In this document: positions 8,167-16,012 of the stretch, in pieces
Numbering within the stretch: the stretch's first letter is position 1
Layout of the letters: the number at the start of each line of letters is the position of its first letter
DNA from: Cupriavidus sp. U2
GTDB lineage: Bacteria > Pseudomonadota > Gammaproteobacteria > Burkholderiales > Burkholderiaceae
Length of the DNA: 64,000 nucleotides
Reading direction: 5' to 3'
NCBI RefSeq assembly: GCF_009663685.2
Contig: NZ_RCOG02000019.1
Coordinates: forward strand, 41,011 to 105,010
Program-made: the position numbers and the translations under genes
Notes under the pieces: generated by a model
The model's input: only the letters and a program-made list of their open reading frames with translations
The model's database searches: none
Told to the model about the DNA's origin: nothing

Positions 8167-9243
8167 ATGTCCGCCTGCGGCAGCCAGCGCGGCGCCACCG
8201 TCCGACTGTCCCTGCGCCACAGGCTGGCCAGCCTGACGGCGGCGGCGGCGCTCGCCCTGCCGGGCATTGCCCACGCGTGGACGGCGGGCGGCAGCGGCGG
8301 CGCCGCGGCCGCCACGGCGTCGCCCGATACGCATTCGGGTCCGTATCGCGGCATCGTGGGCCCGGTGGGAACACCGGAACCCGCGCCGGCCGAGCCGCCG
8401 CTATGGGACCGCGCGCTGCCCTTCTTCGCCCAGCGCGTGATCGACAAGGGCTACAACCTGCCCAATCCGTACGACATCGGCTATTCGTACTTCGACGGCT
8501 ACCAGCGTTACCAGCTTAGCGACCTGCAGGTATCGGCCGGCAGCAATCCGCTGCGTGCGGCCGATTTCGTCCAGTTCCAGCAATCGCGCATCCACAACAC
8601 CTCGAACCAGGTGCAGGTGGGGGCCTGGCTGTTTCCGTTCATGAATGTGTACGGGATCGTCGGCAACGTGCAGGGCAGCGGATCGATCGACATCGGTTTT
8701 TCGTCGCTGACCGATCTGGAACGCTTCTTCGGCATCAACGTCGGCTGTGGCGGGCGCCGGCCACAGGCGGCTTGCAGCCAGCCGATCAAGCTGCCCACCC
8801 AGCACGCCAACTACAGCGGGCACACCTATGGCGGCGGATTCACGCTGGTAGGCACTTACAGGCAGCTGTTCTTTTCGCTGCCGGTGACGTACACGGTGGC
8901 GGACATTACCATGTCCGAGACGCCCATCAAGTCGATCAACATCGGGCCCCGCGTGGGCTGGAATATCCGGCTGGGCCATGGGCTGGGCCTGCTGACCCCG
9001 TATGTCGGCGCCACGTACTTTCGCACGCGCGCCACCATCACCGGGCATTTCGACGTGCCGCTGCCCGACACCGACGGCCAGACCGCACGGCTGAACTACC
9101 AGATCGGCGAGCATGTGACGGGGTACTGGAGCGGCTCTGTCGGCGCCAGCTGGACGATCAACCGCAGCTTTGGCCTGCTGATGGAGGTGGGCTATGGCTA
9201 CAACCGCAACAACATCATCGCCACCGGGTTCTTCCGGTTCTGA
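8167..9243 (+). CDS. Outer-membrane beta-barrel protein of unknown function
   Basis: A 358-residue protein with an N-terminal signal segment (LRHRLASLTAAAALALPGIAHA, cleavage near residue 37) and a mature part rich in alternating aromatic/polar strands such as YGIVGNVQGSGSIDIGFSSL, GFTLVGTYRQLFFSLPVTY and GLLMEVGYGYNRNNII. It ends in Phe (FFRF), the sorting signal of outer-membrane barrels. A loop holds two cysteine-containing stretches (NVGCGGRRPQAACSQ). The next gene, another outer-membrane protein, starts five bases after the stop, so the two are co-expressed and probably act together. No catalytic function can be read from the sequence. Confidence 0.7.
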   Translation: MSACGSQRGATVRLSLRHRLASLTAAAALALPGIAHAWTAGGSGGAAAATASPDTHSGPYRGIVGPVGTPEPAPAEPPLWDRALPFFAQRVIDKGYNLPNPYDIGYSYFDGYQRYQLSDLQVSAGSNPLRAADFVQFQQSRIHNTSNQVQVGAWLFPFMNVYGIVGNVQGSGSIDIGFSSLTDLERFFGINVGCGGRRPQAACSQPIKLPTQHANYSGHTYGGGFTLVGTYRQLFFSLPVTYTVADITMSETPIKSINIGPRVGWNIRLGHGLGLLTPYVGATYFRTRATITGHFDVPLPDTDGQTARLNYQIGEHVTGYWSGSVGASWTINRSFGLLMEVGYGYNRNNIIATGFFRF

Positions 9244-9248
9244 CGACC

Positions 9249-10433
9249 ATGCGCGCCGCCCCGCTTCCGGCCTCTCTGTGCACGATGCTGCTGGCAGTCT
9301 GCGCCGGCAGCGCGGGGGCGCAGACGTCCACCGCCGACGTGGCGCCGGAGCCCCGGCCCGAGCCGGAGCACGTGAGCTGGATCGACAAGGTGCTGAACAA
9401 GCTCGGCGCGTCGAAGGAAGTGGACCTGAGCCATGGCATCGACTGGGGCGTGCTGCCCGGACCGTTCTACAACCCCGAGATGGGACTGGGCGTCGGGGCC
9501 GCCGCGGTGGGCCTTTACAAGCCGAAGAACGCCGAGAAGGACACGCAACTGTCGACGCTGAACCTGCACGGCTTTCTGACCACGTCGGGTGCGGTGGGAA
9601 TCGGCGTGGACAACAACACGTTCTTTGCCGACGACAGCTATCGCTTTGTCTTCAGCGGCGCCCTGATCAACATGCCGACCTCGTACTGGGGCATCGGCTA
9701 CGACAACGCCATCAACGACGCCAACAAGGAAGGCTACACGGGGCGCGGCATCGTGGTGCAGCCCCGCGTCATGGTGCGGGTGCGCCCCAATATCTACGTG
9801 GGCGGCGGCTACGATTTCGAGTATGACAATGCCGCCCAGCTGGAGCGCGGCGCCAGCAGCGCACTGGCCACCGACCCGCACGGCACGCGGGTGCTCAGCA
9901 GCGGCCTGACCGCGCATTTCTCGTACGACACGCGCGACTTCCTGCCCAACCCCTACAAGGGCCAGGCGCTGCTGGTCAATGGCACGGTCTACCGGCGCGC
10001 CATCGGCAGCGACAACGATTTCGAATCGCTGGAAATCATCTACGACAACTACTTCCGGATGCGCGATCGCGATGTGCTGGCCTTCGACCTCTACGGCAAG
10101 TTCAACTGGGGCGATGTGCCCTGGAGCATGATGTCCAAGCTCGGCGACAACCGGCGCATGCGCGGCTATTTCATGGGCCAGTATCGCGACAAGGCCATGC
10201 TGACCGCGCAGGTGGAATACCGCTGGCATATCGCCGGGCGCCAGGGCATGGTGTTCTGGGCCGGCACCGGCGCCATCGCCGGCAACCCCGGCGCCCTGAC
10301 GTCGGCCCACTGGCTGCCGAACGCGGGCGTGGGCTACCGCTTCGAGTTCAAGCCACGCGTCAACGTGCGGTTCGACGTCGGCGTCGGCCGCAGCACCAAG
10401 GGCGTCTACTTCCAGATCAACGAGGCGTTCTGA
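9249..10433 (+). CDS. D15/BamA-like surface antigen, outer-membrane beta-barrel
   Basis: A 394-residue exported protein beginning MRAAPLPASLCTMLLAVCAGSAGAQ, a signal peptide. The body matches the bacterial surface antigen (D15) barrel: GPFYNPEMGLGVGAAAVGLY near the N-terminus, FSYDTRDFLPNPYKGQALLV in the middle, and VGYRFEFKPRVNVRFDVGVG near the end, closing with an aromatic Phe. POTRA repeats are absent, so it is a barrel-only member and not BamA or TamA itself. It is translationally close to the preceding outer-membrane gene, with a five-base gap. Its role, for example a lipid or phospholipase-like barrel, is unknown. Confidence 0.78.
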   Translation: MRAAPLPASLCTMLLAVCAGSAGAQTSTADVAPEPRPEPEHVSWIDKVLNKLGASKEVDLSHGIDWGVLPGPFYNPEMGLGVGAAAVGLYKPKNAEKDTQLSTLNLHGFLTTSGAVGIGVDNNTFFADDSYRFVFSGALINMPTSYWGIGYDNAINDANKEGYTGRGIVVQPRVMVRVRPNIYVGGGYDFEYDNAAQLERGASSALATDPHGTRVLSSGLTAHFSYDTRDFLPNPYKGQALLVNGTVYRRAIGSDNDFESLEIIYDNYFRMRDRDVLAFDLYGKFNWGDVPWSMMSKLGDNRRMRGYFMGQYRDKAMLTAQVEYRWHIAGRQGMVFWAGTGAIAGNPGALTSAHWLPNAGVGYRFEFKPRVNVRFDVGVGRSTKGVYFQINEAF

Positions 10434-10461
10434 ACACCCGGGATCTTCGAGGCACAGGAAA

Positions 10462-10487
10462 ACGCCGCGGACCCTTCGGCCCGCGGC
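10462..10487 (-). terminator. Rho-independent terminator for the PhoX gene
   Basis: Arms GCCGCGG (10464-10470) and CCGCGGC (10481-10487) form a seven-base-pair GC stem. On the minus strand the stem is followed by a run of four T, as expected for the end of the phoX transcript that stops at 10514. It may also slow transcripts arriving from the plus-strand gene ending at 10433. Confidence 0.65.
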
Positions 10488-10513
10488 GCCGTGAGGCCTG
10501 ACGGCAGCCGGAA

Positions 10514-12502
10514 TTACTTGCCCAGCTTCATGCTCGTGGGGTCGGCCGTCAGGTAACCGACCGAGGCGCCCAGGCCGTTCTTGTAGTTGGCGAACACCAG
10601 CGGCTCCACCTGCGCCTTGACCTGCGCCTTGATGCCGTCGCCAGCATGCTGGAAGTTGCTCATGATGTACGTCCAGCCGTTGATCTCGTCCACGGCGTGC
10701 AGGCCCGTCGATTCCGCACCGGCCGGCACCGACATCAGGCGCGACAGCTTCTTCGTGTCGACGTTGTACGCCCACAGGAAGTTGTTGGTGTGGCGGCTGC
10801 TGTCCTCGCCGATGAACAGCGTGCGCAGCTTTTCCGAGAACTTCAGGTTGTCCGGGTTGCCGATGGTTTCCGGGTCCGCCGTATTGCCCAGCGCGTCAGC
10901 CGTGATGTCCTTGCCGACGATCAGCGCCTGGGTATGCACCGGCATCCATTCGCTGTTGATGGGGGCGCCGCCCGTGTCCTTCTGGCCGCCGGCCAGCTTG
11001 TGCTGCAGTACGCCGCCCGAGTTGATGGCAGCCGGCACGCTGATGCCGCTCTCGGCGTACCAGCCCTTGGCCGTGTTGTTGACCACCATCGAATCGACGA
11101 TGTTCTGCAGCGCAGAGTAGGCGATCTTGTCCTTGATGTTGACCGTGGTGCCTTCCATCTTGGTGAAGCCCATGCTGCCGCCCTTCAGCGCTGCGTAGCG
11201 GTGGGTTTCCAGGAATGCGGCGACCAGCTCCTTGCCCGGCTTGACGCGCACCCACTGCGCCGCACCGCTGAGCATGATCTTCGTGTACGTGCTGTCCGAC
11301 GGATCGGTAGCCGAGTAGTCCATGATGTCGGCGAACGTGTGCGACTTGGCCCAGGCTTCCACCTGCGCGCTCGTGGCATGGCCCAGCTTGATCCAGGTAA
11401 GGTCGGCACCGGGTGCGGCGGGGTCCACCGAGAAGCCCGAACCCACCTTGGCCACGTAGAGCGTACCGGCGGACAGGTCCTTTTCCTGGTCGGCGACGAA
11501 CACGAACAGGCCGCTGTTGGTGGCGTCGTCGCCCATCAGCACGGTGCGGTTGTCAGGCATCACCTGCACCAACTCGTGCGAGATACGGCCCACGCAGTAG
11601 TGCTTCTTGATCGAGCCCGTGCCGTCGGGGTTGACCGTGACTTCCGGCAGATGGCCGTACAGGTAGGGGTTGAACTTGATCGTCGAGGTGCCGTACAGGT
11701 TCAGCGCATAGTCGATGCACTGCTGGTTCGTGTCGGCAGTGCGCGCGTCCGGCTCGTACTCTTCGCTCGACAGGTGGGTGTTCCACGGCGACAGGCTGGC
11801 GCCGCAGGTGATCCACAGGCCGTTGGCGCCCGACGTGTCCACGTTGTGGTATTTCACCAGCGTCAGCTTGCCGGTGGCGGGGTCCTGGTCCAGCGTCAGC
11901 ACGGCGATCGGGGACGGCAGGCGGCCGTACATGTCCTTGGCCTTGGCCTGGTCCCATGTCGTGTATTCGAACTGCACCACGGCGAAGACCGTGTTGCCCT
12001 TCACGCCGGCGACCTTGGCGCCGTCGATCTTCAGCAGGGACGTGCCGTCCGGCGAGTCGGAGAAAAACTGCCTGTTGCCGCTCACCGACGGATCGATGAT
12101 CGGGCTGTTATTGATGTTGAAGTAGCCGCCGGCCAGGATCTGGCCACCATTGCCATCCGGCACCATGTCGCCGGTCATGAAGAACGGCTGGTACGCCAGC
12201 TTGTAGGTCTGCGTGCTGCCGTCGCTGAGCTTCACCGACAGGCTGGAGCCGACCGTGGTCGTGGCCATCGCGGCCGGGTTGCTCAGCGAAGGCGCGGCCA
12301 TGCCCGTGAACTCGGCCGAAACGAAGCTCGGCGTGACGGTGCCCGGGGGCGTGGTAGCGCCCGGGGTCACGGCTGCAGGCGCATCGTCGCCGCCGCCGCA
12401 ACCCGCCAGCAGCGAGGTGGAAGCCAGGCCCAGCGGCAGCATCGGCGCGCCGGCCAGGAGTTTCAGGGCCTTGCGGCGCGAAGCGTCAGGTTTTTCGAAC
12501 AT
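10514..12502 (-). CDS. phoX: PhoX-family alkaline phosphatase (DUF839), Tat-exported
   Basis: A 662-residue periplasmic or membrane-anchored phosphatase of the PhoX group, which hydrolyses phosphate esters with a Ca/Fe cofactor. The N-terminus MFEKPDASRRKALKLLAG is a twin-arginine signal, and LLAGC at about residue 35 gives a lipobox. Family motifs include TGDMVPDGNGGQILAGGYF and the hallmark CGASLSPWNTHLSSEEYEP. The frame is open further upstream, but the Tat signal fixes the start at 12502. A candidate Pho box lies about 100 bases upstream. It has its own terminator and no operon partners. Assignment to PhoX versus a wider DUF839 esterase is fairly secure; substrate preference is not. Confidence 0.85.
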   Translation of the reverse strand: MFEKPDASRRKALKLLAGAPMLPLGLASTSLLAGCGGGDDAPAAVTPGATTPPGTVTPSFVSAEFTGMAAPSLSNPAAMATTTVGSSLSVKLSDGSTQTYKLAYQPFFMTGDMVPDGNGGQILAGGYFNINNSPIIDPSVSGNRQFFSDSPDGTSLLKIDGAKVAGVKGNTVFAVVQFEYTTWDQAKAKDMYGRLPSPIAVLTLDQDPATGKLTLVKYHNVDTSGANGLWITCGASLSPWNTHLSSEEYEPDARTADTNQQCIDYALNLYGTSTIKFNPYLYGHLPEVTVNPDGTGSIKKHYCVGRISHELVQVMPDNRTVLMGDDATNSGLFVFVADQEKDLSAGTLYVAKVGSGFSVDPAAPGADLTWIKLGHATSAQVEAWAKSHTFADIMDYSATDPSDSTYTKIMLSGAAQWVRVKPGKELVAAFLETHRYAALKGGSMGFTKMEGTTVNIKDKIAYSALQNIVDSMVVNNTAKGWYAESGISVPAAINSGGVLQHKLAGGQKDTGGAPINSEWMPVHTQALIVGKDITADALGNTADPETIGNPDNLKFSEKLRTLFIGEDSSRHTNNFLWAYNVDTKKLSRLMSVPAGAESTGLHAVDEINGWTYIMSNFQHAGDGIKAQVKAQVEPLVFANYKNGLGASVGYLTADPTSMKLGK

Positions 12503-12604
12503 CTGTATGGTTCCCGTCTGGTTGTTATCGAACGCGCCATGCCCATGGCCGGCCATTCGCGCTTGTGAGGTCGGCGGCACAAGACCGCGCCGGAACGCAT
12601 CCTA

Positions 12605-12622
12605 TGGACGGTTTATGACAAC
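12605..12622 (-). promoter_or_regulatory. Candidate Pho box upstream of phoX
   Basis: Read on the minus strand the site is TTGTCAT (from 12622), a four-base spacer AAAC, then CGTCCAT (ending at 12605). The first half matches the PhoB half-site CTGTCAT in six of seven positions and the second in four of seven; the spacing is canonical. It lies about 100 bases upstream of the phosphatase start. The placement before a PhoX gene makes phosphate-starvation control plausible. Confidence 0.5.
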
Positions 12623-12702
12623 AAGTTGAACCCGACGTGAATGACTCATACATCCAACACCCGGTTGCATGTCCCGCCGAGGGGGCGGTACAAATCGCAG
12701 GC

Positions 12703-12738
12703 AAAAAAAAAACGCCGCAGCCAGGGTCTGGCCGCAGC
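12703..12738 (-). terminator. Orphan rho-independent terminator
   Basis: On the minus strand, arms GCTGCGGCCAG and CTGGCTGCGGC (12738 down to 12714, two G-U pairs, three-base loop) are followed by a run of ten T interrupted by nothing (12712-12703). This is a strong intrinsic terminator. No gene precedes it on that strand, and it stands about 200 bases upstream of the phoX start, above the candidate Pho box. It implies either a small untranslated RNA ending here or attenuation of a longer phoX leader. Confidence 0.7.
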
Positions 12739-13115
12739 GTGTCAATTCGCCGGTCCGCACGACACCCACTATGTCGCCCGTTGCACCCCATTTCTGGTTC
12801 GACCGGCTTGTCCTTTCATGGCAGAGGAAAACCGCCACCGGGACGGATCGTAGTGGCCAACCATGTCGGCCGCATGACAACGTGTCTTGACATATGACCA
12901 GGCCAATCCATGGCTGATGTTTTGCCCGGCAAAGGGGTAAGCGGGGCCGTCGAATGGCTGCCAGAGTGTTGTGAAAATCAAACGGATACAGGAAACCTCT
13001 GCGGATTTTTTCTCATGAGCACCAGAAATTCAGGTATTTGCGGAATATGTCATCTTTAGCCTATTGAAGTGATCAATCCGGGGGGATATGGTTCTGCGCA
13101 TAATATTTTCCACGG

Positions 13116-13143
13116 CAATATATGCAACTCCGTGCATATATTG
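13116..13143. promoter_or_regulatory. Perfect palindrome, candidate operator upstream of the OFA carrier
   Basis: Arms CAATATATGCA (13116-13126) and TGCATATATTG (13133-13143) are perfect inverted repeats with a six-base spacer. The AT-rich site lies in the promoter-like part of the interval, about 320 bases upstream of the carrier start. The binding protein is unknown, and no regulator gene is adjacent. Confidence 0.5.
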
Positions 13144-13273
13144 TTCGCCCCAGCCGGAAAAACAATGATCCATGCCATGACGGAACGCAGGCTGCGTCTC
13201 CAGCCGCCCTCATTCCCGGCCCCTTCAGGCCATGCCGGCGCGCGTTCGCGTGCCCGGTTCCGTTTATCCGTTT

Positions 13274-13292
13274 GTAGCAACCCGTAGCAACC
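13274..13292 (+). repeat. 10-base-period direct repeat in the carrier leader
   Basis: GTAGCAACC occurs at 13274-13282 and again at 13284-13292, a spacing of exactly one helical turn. Tandem sites one turn apart are typical of activator binding, but nothing else identifies a regulator. Confidence 0.3.
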
Positions 13293-13460
13293 GTCGCCAT
13301 TTCCGGGCCAAAACGTCTCTGAAAGCCCGGCATGGCGACAACCTCTGGAGGTCATCCGCACCGAGGGTGTGACGGGGTCAACCGACGGGCCAGCCAGACC
13401 CGGCGGACGCGCCAGACTGCACGGACGGATTACCGAGGATCCACGACTGGAGAACATCCA

Positions 13461-14888
13461 ATGAGCAGTGTTATGAATGAAGGCGGCATGGCGTCCCAAG
13501 GGCCGGCGCCGTTCTTCTCGAAGGAAGCGACCTACGCCAAGCCGGGATTTTCCCGCTGGATGGTCCCGCCTGCCGCGCTGGCGGTCCATCTCTGTATCGG
13601 TCAGGCCTATGCATTCTCGGTATTCAATGCCCCGCTTTCCAAGGTGATCGGCATTACCGAATCCGCGGCTGACGACTGGAAGCTGACCACGCTGGGCTGG
13701 ATTTTCTCGCTGGCGATTTTCTTCCTGGGCATTTCGGCCGCATTTGCCGGCAAATGGCTGGAGCGCGTCGGCCCCCGGCGCACGATGTTCACGGCGGCCT
13801 GCTGCTTTGGCGGCGGCTTCCTGATTTCGGCGCTGGGCGTCTATACCCACCAGATCGTCCTGCTTTACCTGGGCTACGGCGTGCTGGGCGGCATCGGGCT
13901 GGGCCTGGGCTATGTGTCGCCGGTGTCGACGCTGATCCGCTGGTTCCCGGACCGCCGCGGCATGGCAACCGGCATGGCCATCATGGGCTTTGGCGGCGGC
14001 GCGATGATTGCCGCGCCGCTGTCCGTGGCGCTGATGAACTACTTCAAGAGCGCCACCTCGGTGGGCGTGACCCAGACCTTCCTGGTCATGGGCGTGGGCT
14101 ACTTCATCTCGATGACCATCGGCTCGCTGGCGATCCGCGTCCCGCCGCCGGGCTGGAAGCCGGAAGGCTGGACCCCGCCCGTGGTCGAGAACAAGATGAT
14201 CACGCGTAACCACGTGCATATCGACGAGGCACTGAAGACGCCGCAGTTCTATCTGCTGTGGCTGGTGCTGTTCCTGAACGTGACGGCCGGTATCGGCGTG
14301 CTCGGCCAGGCGTCGCTTCTGATCCAGGAAAGCTTCAAGGGCAGCGTGACCGCCGCGGCCGCCGCCGGCTTCGTGGGCCTGCTGTCGCTGTTCAACATGG
14401 GTGGCCGCTTCTTCTGGGCCTCGTCGTCGGACTGGATCGGCCGCAAGAACACCTACTTCGTGTTCTTCGCGCTGGGCGCCGTGCTGTACTGGCTGGTGCC
14501 GCAACTGGGCGCCAGCGGCAATATCGCGCTGTTCGTGCTGGGCTACTGCGTGATCATGTCGATGTACGGCGGCGGTTTCGCCACCATCCCGGCCTACCTG
14601 GCCGACATGTTCGGTACCGCCTTCGTGGGCGGCATCCACGGCCGTCTGCTGACCGCCTGGGCCGCCGCAGGCATCGCCGGCCCGGTGCTGGTGAACTACA
14701 TCCGCGAATACCAGGTGGCGCACGGCGTGACCGGCGCCCAGGCCTATGCCATGACGCTGCACATCATGGCCGGCCTGCTGGTGGTGGGTTTCATCTGCAA
14801 CCTGCTGGTGTCGCGCGTCAACGCGAAGCACCACATGAGCGATGCCGACGTGGCCGGGCTGGGTGCCAGTGCCGGCGCGGCCCACTGA
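13461..14888 (+). CDS. OFA-family MFS carrier (oxalate/formate antiporter-like)
   Basis: A 475-residue inner-membrane carrier with twelve predicted hydrophobic segments. It belongs to the oxalate/formate antiporter branch: FSRWMVPPAALAVHLCIGQA and AYAFSVFNAPLSKVIG at helix 1, and WFPDRRGMATGMAIMGFGGG in the family-specific loop. After helix 6 comes a long hydrophilic segment (PPPGWKPEGWTPP), then ALKTPQFYLLWLVLFLNV. ATG 13461 has GGAG before it and agrees with family starts; upstream codons are ignored. It is followed nine bases later by the one-helix subunit gene. Monocarboxylate or dicarboxylate exchange is likely; the substrate is not resolved. Confidence 0.88.
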   Translation: MSSVMNEGGMASQGPAPFFSKEATYAKPGFSRWMVPPAALAVHLCIGQAYAFSVFNAPLSKVIGITESAADDWKLTTLGWIFSLAIFFLGISAAFAGKWLERVGPRRTMFTAACCFGGGFLISALGVYTHQIVLLYLGYGVLGGIGLGLGYVSPVSTLIRWFPDRRGMATGMAIMGFGGGAMIAAPLSVALMNYFKSATSVGVTQTFLVMGVGYFISMTIGSLAIRVPPPGWKPEGWTPPVVENKMITRNHVHIDEALKTPQFYLLWLVLFLNVTAGIGVLGQASLLIQESFKGSVTAAAAAGFVGLLSLFNMGGRFFWASSSDWIGRKNTYFVFFALGAVLYWLVPQLGASGNIALFVLGYCVIMSMYGGGFATIPAYLADMFGTAFVGGIHGRLLTAWAAAGIAGPVLVNYIREYQVAHGVTGAQAYAMTLHIMAGLLVVGFICNLLVSRVNAKHHMSDADVAGLGASAGAAH

Positions 14889-14903
14889 TCAGGAGTCATG
14901 CAA

Positions 14904-15035
14904 ATGGAAAACCAGAACCTCAGCGCACAACCGACCAACAAGGCACTGCTGGCCGCCTTCTGGCTCTACGTGCTGGTCCCGCTGGTGTGGGGTGTGTCGA
15001 ACACCATCACCCAGGCGATGAAGCTGTTCCAGTAA
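14904..15035 (+). CDS. Single-helix small subunit of the OFA/MFS carrier
   Basis: A 43-residue protein: a polar N-terminus (MENQNLSAQPTNK), then one hydrophobic helix LLAAFWLYVLVPLVWGVSNT and a short amphipathic end. Tiny one-helix proteins of this wording accompany OFA carriers in Burkholderiales and are annotated as MFS small subunits. An ATG at 14898 is also in frame, but AGGAG at 14891-14895 is too close to it; spacing favours ATG 14904. A strong terminator follows, so the carrier and this gene form a two-gene unit. Confidence 0.75.
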   Translation: MENQNLSAQPTNKALLAAFWLYVLVPLVWGVSNTITQAMKLFQ

Positions 15036-15062
15036 GCGTCTGCCCGCCCTGGGCAAGCAACG

Positions 15063-15097
15063 AAGGCCGCAAGCGATTGCGGCCTTTTTTGTTTTTT
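15063..15097 (+). terminator. Rho-independent terminator of the OFA carrier operon
   Basis: AAGGCCGCAA (15063-15072) and TTGCGGCCTT (15077-15086) form a ten-pair stem with a four-base loop, followed by T-rich DNA to 15097. It lies 28 bases after the small-subunit stop. Confidence 0.92.
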
Positions 15098-15195
15098 GCG
15101 GCATCGCACGGCGGGAATGCTGCATTCCGCACGCGAGCCTTGCACATTGCCGCCGGCTTCATACACTTGACGGGCCTACCTACCCTGGAGTTCAC

Positions 15196-15990
15196 ATGAA
15201 GATCGACCTGTCGGGCAAGACCGCCCTGGTAACCGGATCCACCGCCGGCATCGGCTTTGCCACGGCGCGCGGCCTGGCCGGCTCGGGCGCACGCGTGATT
15301 CTCAACGGCCGCAGCCAGGCCAGTGTCGACAAGGCCATCGCGGCGCTGAACGCCGCCGTGCCCGGTGCCGACGTGGCTGGCTTTGCGGGCGACCTGGTCG
15401 ATGCCGCCGTCTGCGACACGCTCGTCAGGACCCATCCCGACATCGACATCCTGGTGAACAATCTTGGCATCTTCCAGCCGCAGGACTTCTTCGAGATCCC
15501 GGACAGCGAATGGTCGCGCTTCTTCGAAGTCAACGTGCTGACCGGGGTGCGGCTGTCGCGTGCCTATGCGCCGGGCATGGTCCAGCGCAAGTGGGGCCGC
15601 ATCGTGTTCGTGGCCTCGGAGTCGGGCGTCAATATCCCGGTGGAGATGATCCACTACGGGTTCACCAAGACCGCCCAGCTGGCGGTGTCGCGCGGGCTGG
15701 CCAAGCGGCTGGCCGGCACCGGCGTGACGGTCAATTCGGTGCTGCCCGGCCCCACGCTGTCCGAGGGCGTCGAAGCCATGCTCAAGGATGACATCGCAAG
15801 GACCGGCAAATCGGCCGAAGAGGTGGCCGCCGATTTCGTCAAGGCGCACCGCAGCACCTCGCTGATCCAGCGTGCGGCCACGGTCGACGAGGTGGCCAAC
15901 ATGATCGTCTACGCGTGCTCCACGCAGGCGTCGGCCACTACGGGCGCCGCGCTGCGCGTGGATGGCGGCGTGGTCGATACGATCCTCTGA
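15196..15990 (+). CDS. SDR-family oxidoreductase
   Basis: A 264-residue classical short-chain dehydrogenase/reductase. It has the NAD(P) glycine motif TGSTAGIGFATARGL at about residues 14-28, the NNLGI variant of the NNAG motif, and the catalytic set Ser (VASESG) and Tyr/Lys (YGFTK). It ends with GAALRVDGGVVDTIL, the usual C-terminus. NADP preference is suggested by the Arg after beta-2 (LNGRSQ). It stands alone behind a terminator and faces the 16013-17014 gene tail to tail. The substrate is unknown. Confidence 0.88.
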   Translation: MKIDLSGKTALVTGSTAGIGFATARGLAGSGARVILNGRSQASVDKAIAALNAAVPGADVAGFAGDLVDAAVCDTLVRTHPDIDILVNNLGIFQPQDFFEIPDSEWSRFFEVNVLTGVRLSRAYAPGMVQRKWGRIVFVASESGVNIPVEMIHYGFTKTAQLAVSRGLAKRLAGTGVTVNSVLPGPTLSEGVEAMLKDDIARTGKSAEEVAADFVKAHRSTSLIQRAATVDEVANMIVYACSTQASATTGAALRVDGGVVDTIL

Positions 15991-16012
15991 ACGGCAGACC
16001 TGGCCTGGACGC

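Larger units (their letters stand above)
12503..13460. other. Long non-coding interval between phoX and the OFA carrier
   Basis: No supportable gene lies in these 958 bases; the short open frames on both strands lack family resemblance and usable ribosome sites. The interval holds a candidate Pho box, an orphan minus-strand terminator, an 11-base-arm palindrome and a 10-base direct repeat, each listed separately. The stretch 12960-13150 is much more AT-rich than its surroundings, as expected for promoters. The leader before the carrier gene (13327-13460) is GC-rich and could fold, but I cannot assign a known riboswitch. Confidence 0.6.

Noticed and set aside
12888..12893. A perfect TTGACA hexamer on the plus strand
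   Set aside because: No acceptable -10 hexamer follows at 16-18 bases, so I do not call a promoter.
13056..14885. A 609-codon open frame on the minus strand
   Set aside because: It is antisense to the OFA carrier and reads as His/Gln/Arg-rich low complexity with no signal peptide or motif.
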